This document shows, one piece after another, positions 4,746 to 5,282 of a DNA stretch of 5,282 nt; the first letter of the stretch is position 1, and every line of letters begins with the position of its first letter. Under the pieces are notes generated by a model. The model ran no database searches, was not told the origin of the DNA, and saw only the letters and a list, made by a program, of their open reading frames with translations. This stretch comes from Acidobacteriota bacterium. Lineage in GTDB: Bacteria; Acidobacteriota; UBA6911. The position numbers were made by a program, and so were the translations under genes. The stretch covers positions 1 to 5,282 of the forward strand of contig JAFNAH010000141.1 in the NCBI GenBank assembly GCA_017860075.1. The letters run 5' to 3'.

Positions 4746-4892
4746 ATAAAGATGTGCAAAACCTGTGGAAGTCGGTGAGTTCTTGTAGCCGTAAATTTAT
4801 GTTTTTCAAAGAGAAGACGCAAATTGCAGCATCGGGCCCAACCTGTGGAAAACTGGAGAGGCACCGGGGTAAGTTGATGGAGGTTTCTGGCC
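4734..4892 (+). promoter_or_regulatory. Long nrdJ 5' leader with repeated AACCTGTGGAA
   Basis: About 160 nt between the predicted start of transcription and the nrdJ ATG, much longer than needed for a ribosome site. AACCTGTGGAA occurs exactly twice, at 4760-4770 and 4840-4850, 80 nt apart. The Shine-Dalgarno GGAGG (4879-4883) is followed by TTT, and AGGTTT (4881-4886) is complementary to AAACCT (4759-4764, 6 bp) and to AACCT of the second copy (5 bp). Either copy could mask the ribosome site. The second copy also contains TTTTCCACA on the minus strand (4844-4852), which resembles a DnaA box. I could not match the conserved core of a cobalamin riboswitch. Confidence 0.4.
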
Positions 4893-5282
4893 ATGACAGT
4901 CGCGCTTTTCCCGGATCGAAGAACATCGTCGAAGGTCGAGAATGCCCGCACCGTTCTTGAGGCGCGGTACCTGCGGAAAGACGACGCAGGGAGGGTTATT
5001 GAGACTCCCGACGAGATGTTCCGCCGAGTGGCCCACGAGGTGGCCAGGGCGGACATCCCCTACGACGGAGCCGAAGCCGCGGAGAGGTCGGCAGGGATTT
5101 TCTTCCAGTTGATGCGAGGGCTCGAGTTCCTGCCCAACTCTCCGACGCTGATGAACGCAGGCCGGGAAAACCAGCAACTGTCGGCCTGTTTCGTTGTGCC
5201 GGTCGAAGACTCGCTGGACTCGATATTCGATGCCGTCAAACATACTGCACTCATCCACAAGAGCGGCGGAGGAACAGGCTTC
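4893..5282 (+). CDS. nrdJ: Class II (adenosylcobalamin-dependent) ribonucleotide reductase, N-terminal 130 residues; 3' end outside window
   Basis: Reduces ribonucleotides to deoxyribonucleotides using a radical made from adenosylcobalamin, so it needs no oxygen and no separate radical subunit. The frame is open to the last base. Seen: LEARYLRKD (22-30), [15 protein letters not shown] (33-47), [13 protein letters not shown] (79-91), and LSACFV (96-101), where C99 is the first of the two cysteines that form the active-site disulfide, then [12 protein letters not shown] (103-114) and HKSGGGTGF (122-130). These match the bacterial NrdJ form. No ATP-cone domain precedes the catalytic part, so the usual N-terminal dATP off-switch is absent here. 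ATG 4893 has GGAGG nine bases upstream; an ATG at 4877 is out of frame. A class I NrdA is the main alternative, but the N-terminal sequence fits NrdJ better. Confidence 0.9.
   Translation, partial: MTVALFPDRRTSSKVENARTVLEARYLRKDDAGRVIETPDEMFRRVAHEVARADIPYDGAEAAERSAGIFFQLMRGLEFLPNSPTLMNAGRENQQLSACFVVPVEDSLDSIFDAVKHTALIHKSGGGTGF

Larger units (their letters stand above)
4530..4892. other. 363-bp intergenic region between yggU and nrdJ
   Basis: No convincing coding frame in either strand. The left part (4530-4675) is GC-rich and contains several hairpins: TTGATCAA palindrome directly after the yggU stop (4530-4537), CAGGT-gcaca-ACCTG (4547-4561), and the stems at 4587-4612 and 4636-4672 listed separately. 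The composition then switches abruptly to AT-rich from 4676, where the repeats, promoter and long leader of nrdJ lie. This is the most structured non-coding stretch in the window. Confidence 0.7.

Noticed and set aside
4754..4892. Cobalamin riboswitch upstream of nrdJ
   Set aside because: TGTGGAAGTCGGTGAG near 4764-4779 faintly recalls part of the B12 riboswitch core, but I find no CCCGCCACTG-like segment and no B12-box segment (AGTCAGGAGACC type) at suitable positions.

Overview
The window is GC-rich, densely coded bacterial chromosome. The best lineage guess is Acidobacteriota or a close relative. This rests mainly on the divergent Hfq-like protein beginning MVNRK next to pdxA, a form I associate with that phylum, and on a class II (B12-dependent) ribonucleotide reductase. 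It is a judgement from recalled family features, not from a search. There is no sign of a mobile element, phage, CRISPR array, rRNA or tRNA.

Layout. (1) 1-993, minus strand: an hfq-like RNA chaperone gene followed after 24 nt by pdxA (vitamin B6 synthesis), which runs off the left edge. (2) 994-1228: a divergent intergenic region with a good minus-strand promoter and a 15-nt inverted repeat. (3) 1229-1648, plus strand: a small secreted or periplasmic TPR protein. (4) 1725-3355, minus strand: tmk and holB (thymidylate kinase and the DNA polymerase III delta' subunit), overlapping by 16 nt and convergent with the TPR gene. (5) 3356-3532: a divergent promoter region. (6) 3533-4529, plus strand: yggS (PLP homeostasis) and a DUF167/YggU gene overlapping by 8 nt. 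(7) 4530-4892: the only gap over 300 bp. Its left half is GC-rich and full of hairpins. Its right half is AT-rich and holds a perfect TATAAT box, mirrored 11-bp repeats and a leader of about 160 nt. (8) 4893-5282, plus strand: the start of nrdJ, cut by the right edge.

How the genes relate. Two themes recur. One is dNTP supply and replication: tmk makes dTDP, NrdJ makes deoxyribonucleotides and holB loads the sliding clamp. The other is pyridoxal phosphate: pdxA makes it and YggS buffers it. These genes lie in separate transcription units, so proximity alone does not show co-regulation.

Most of the window is ordinary housekeeping sequence. The part most worth a second look is the nrdJ control region (about 4676-4892). 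Its promoter is flanked by inverted copies of an 11-bp unit, and its long leader carries an 11-nt direct repeat that could pair with the ribosome binding site. I see no clear evidence of a wholly new multi-gene system.
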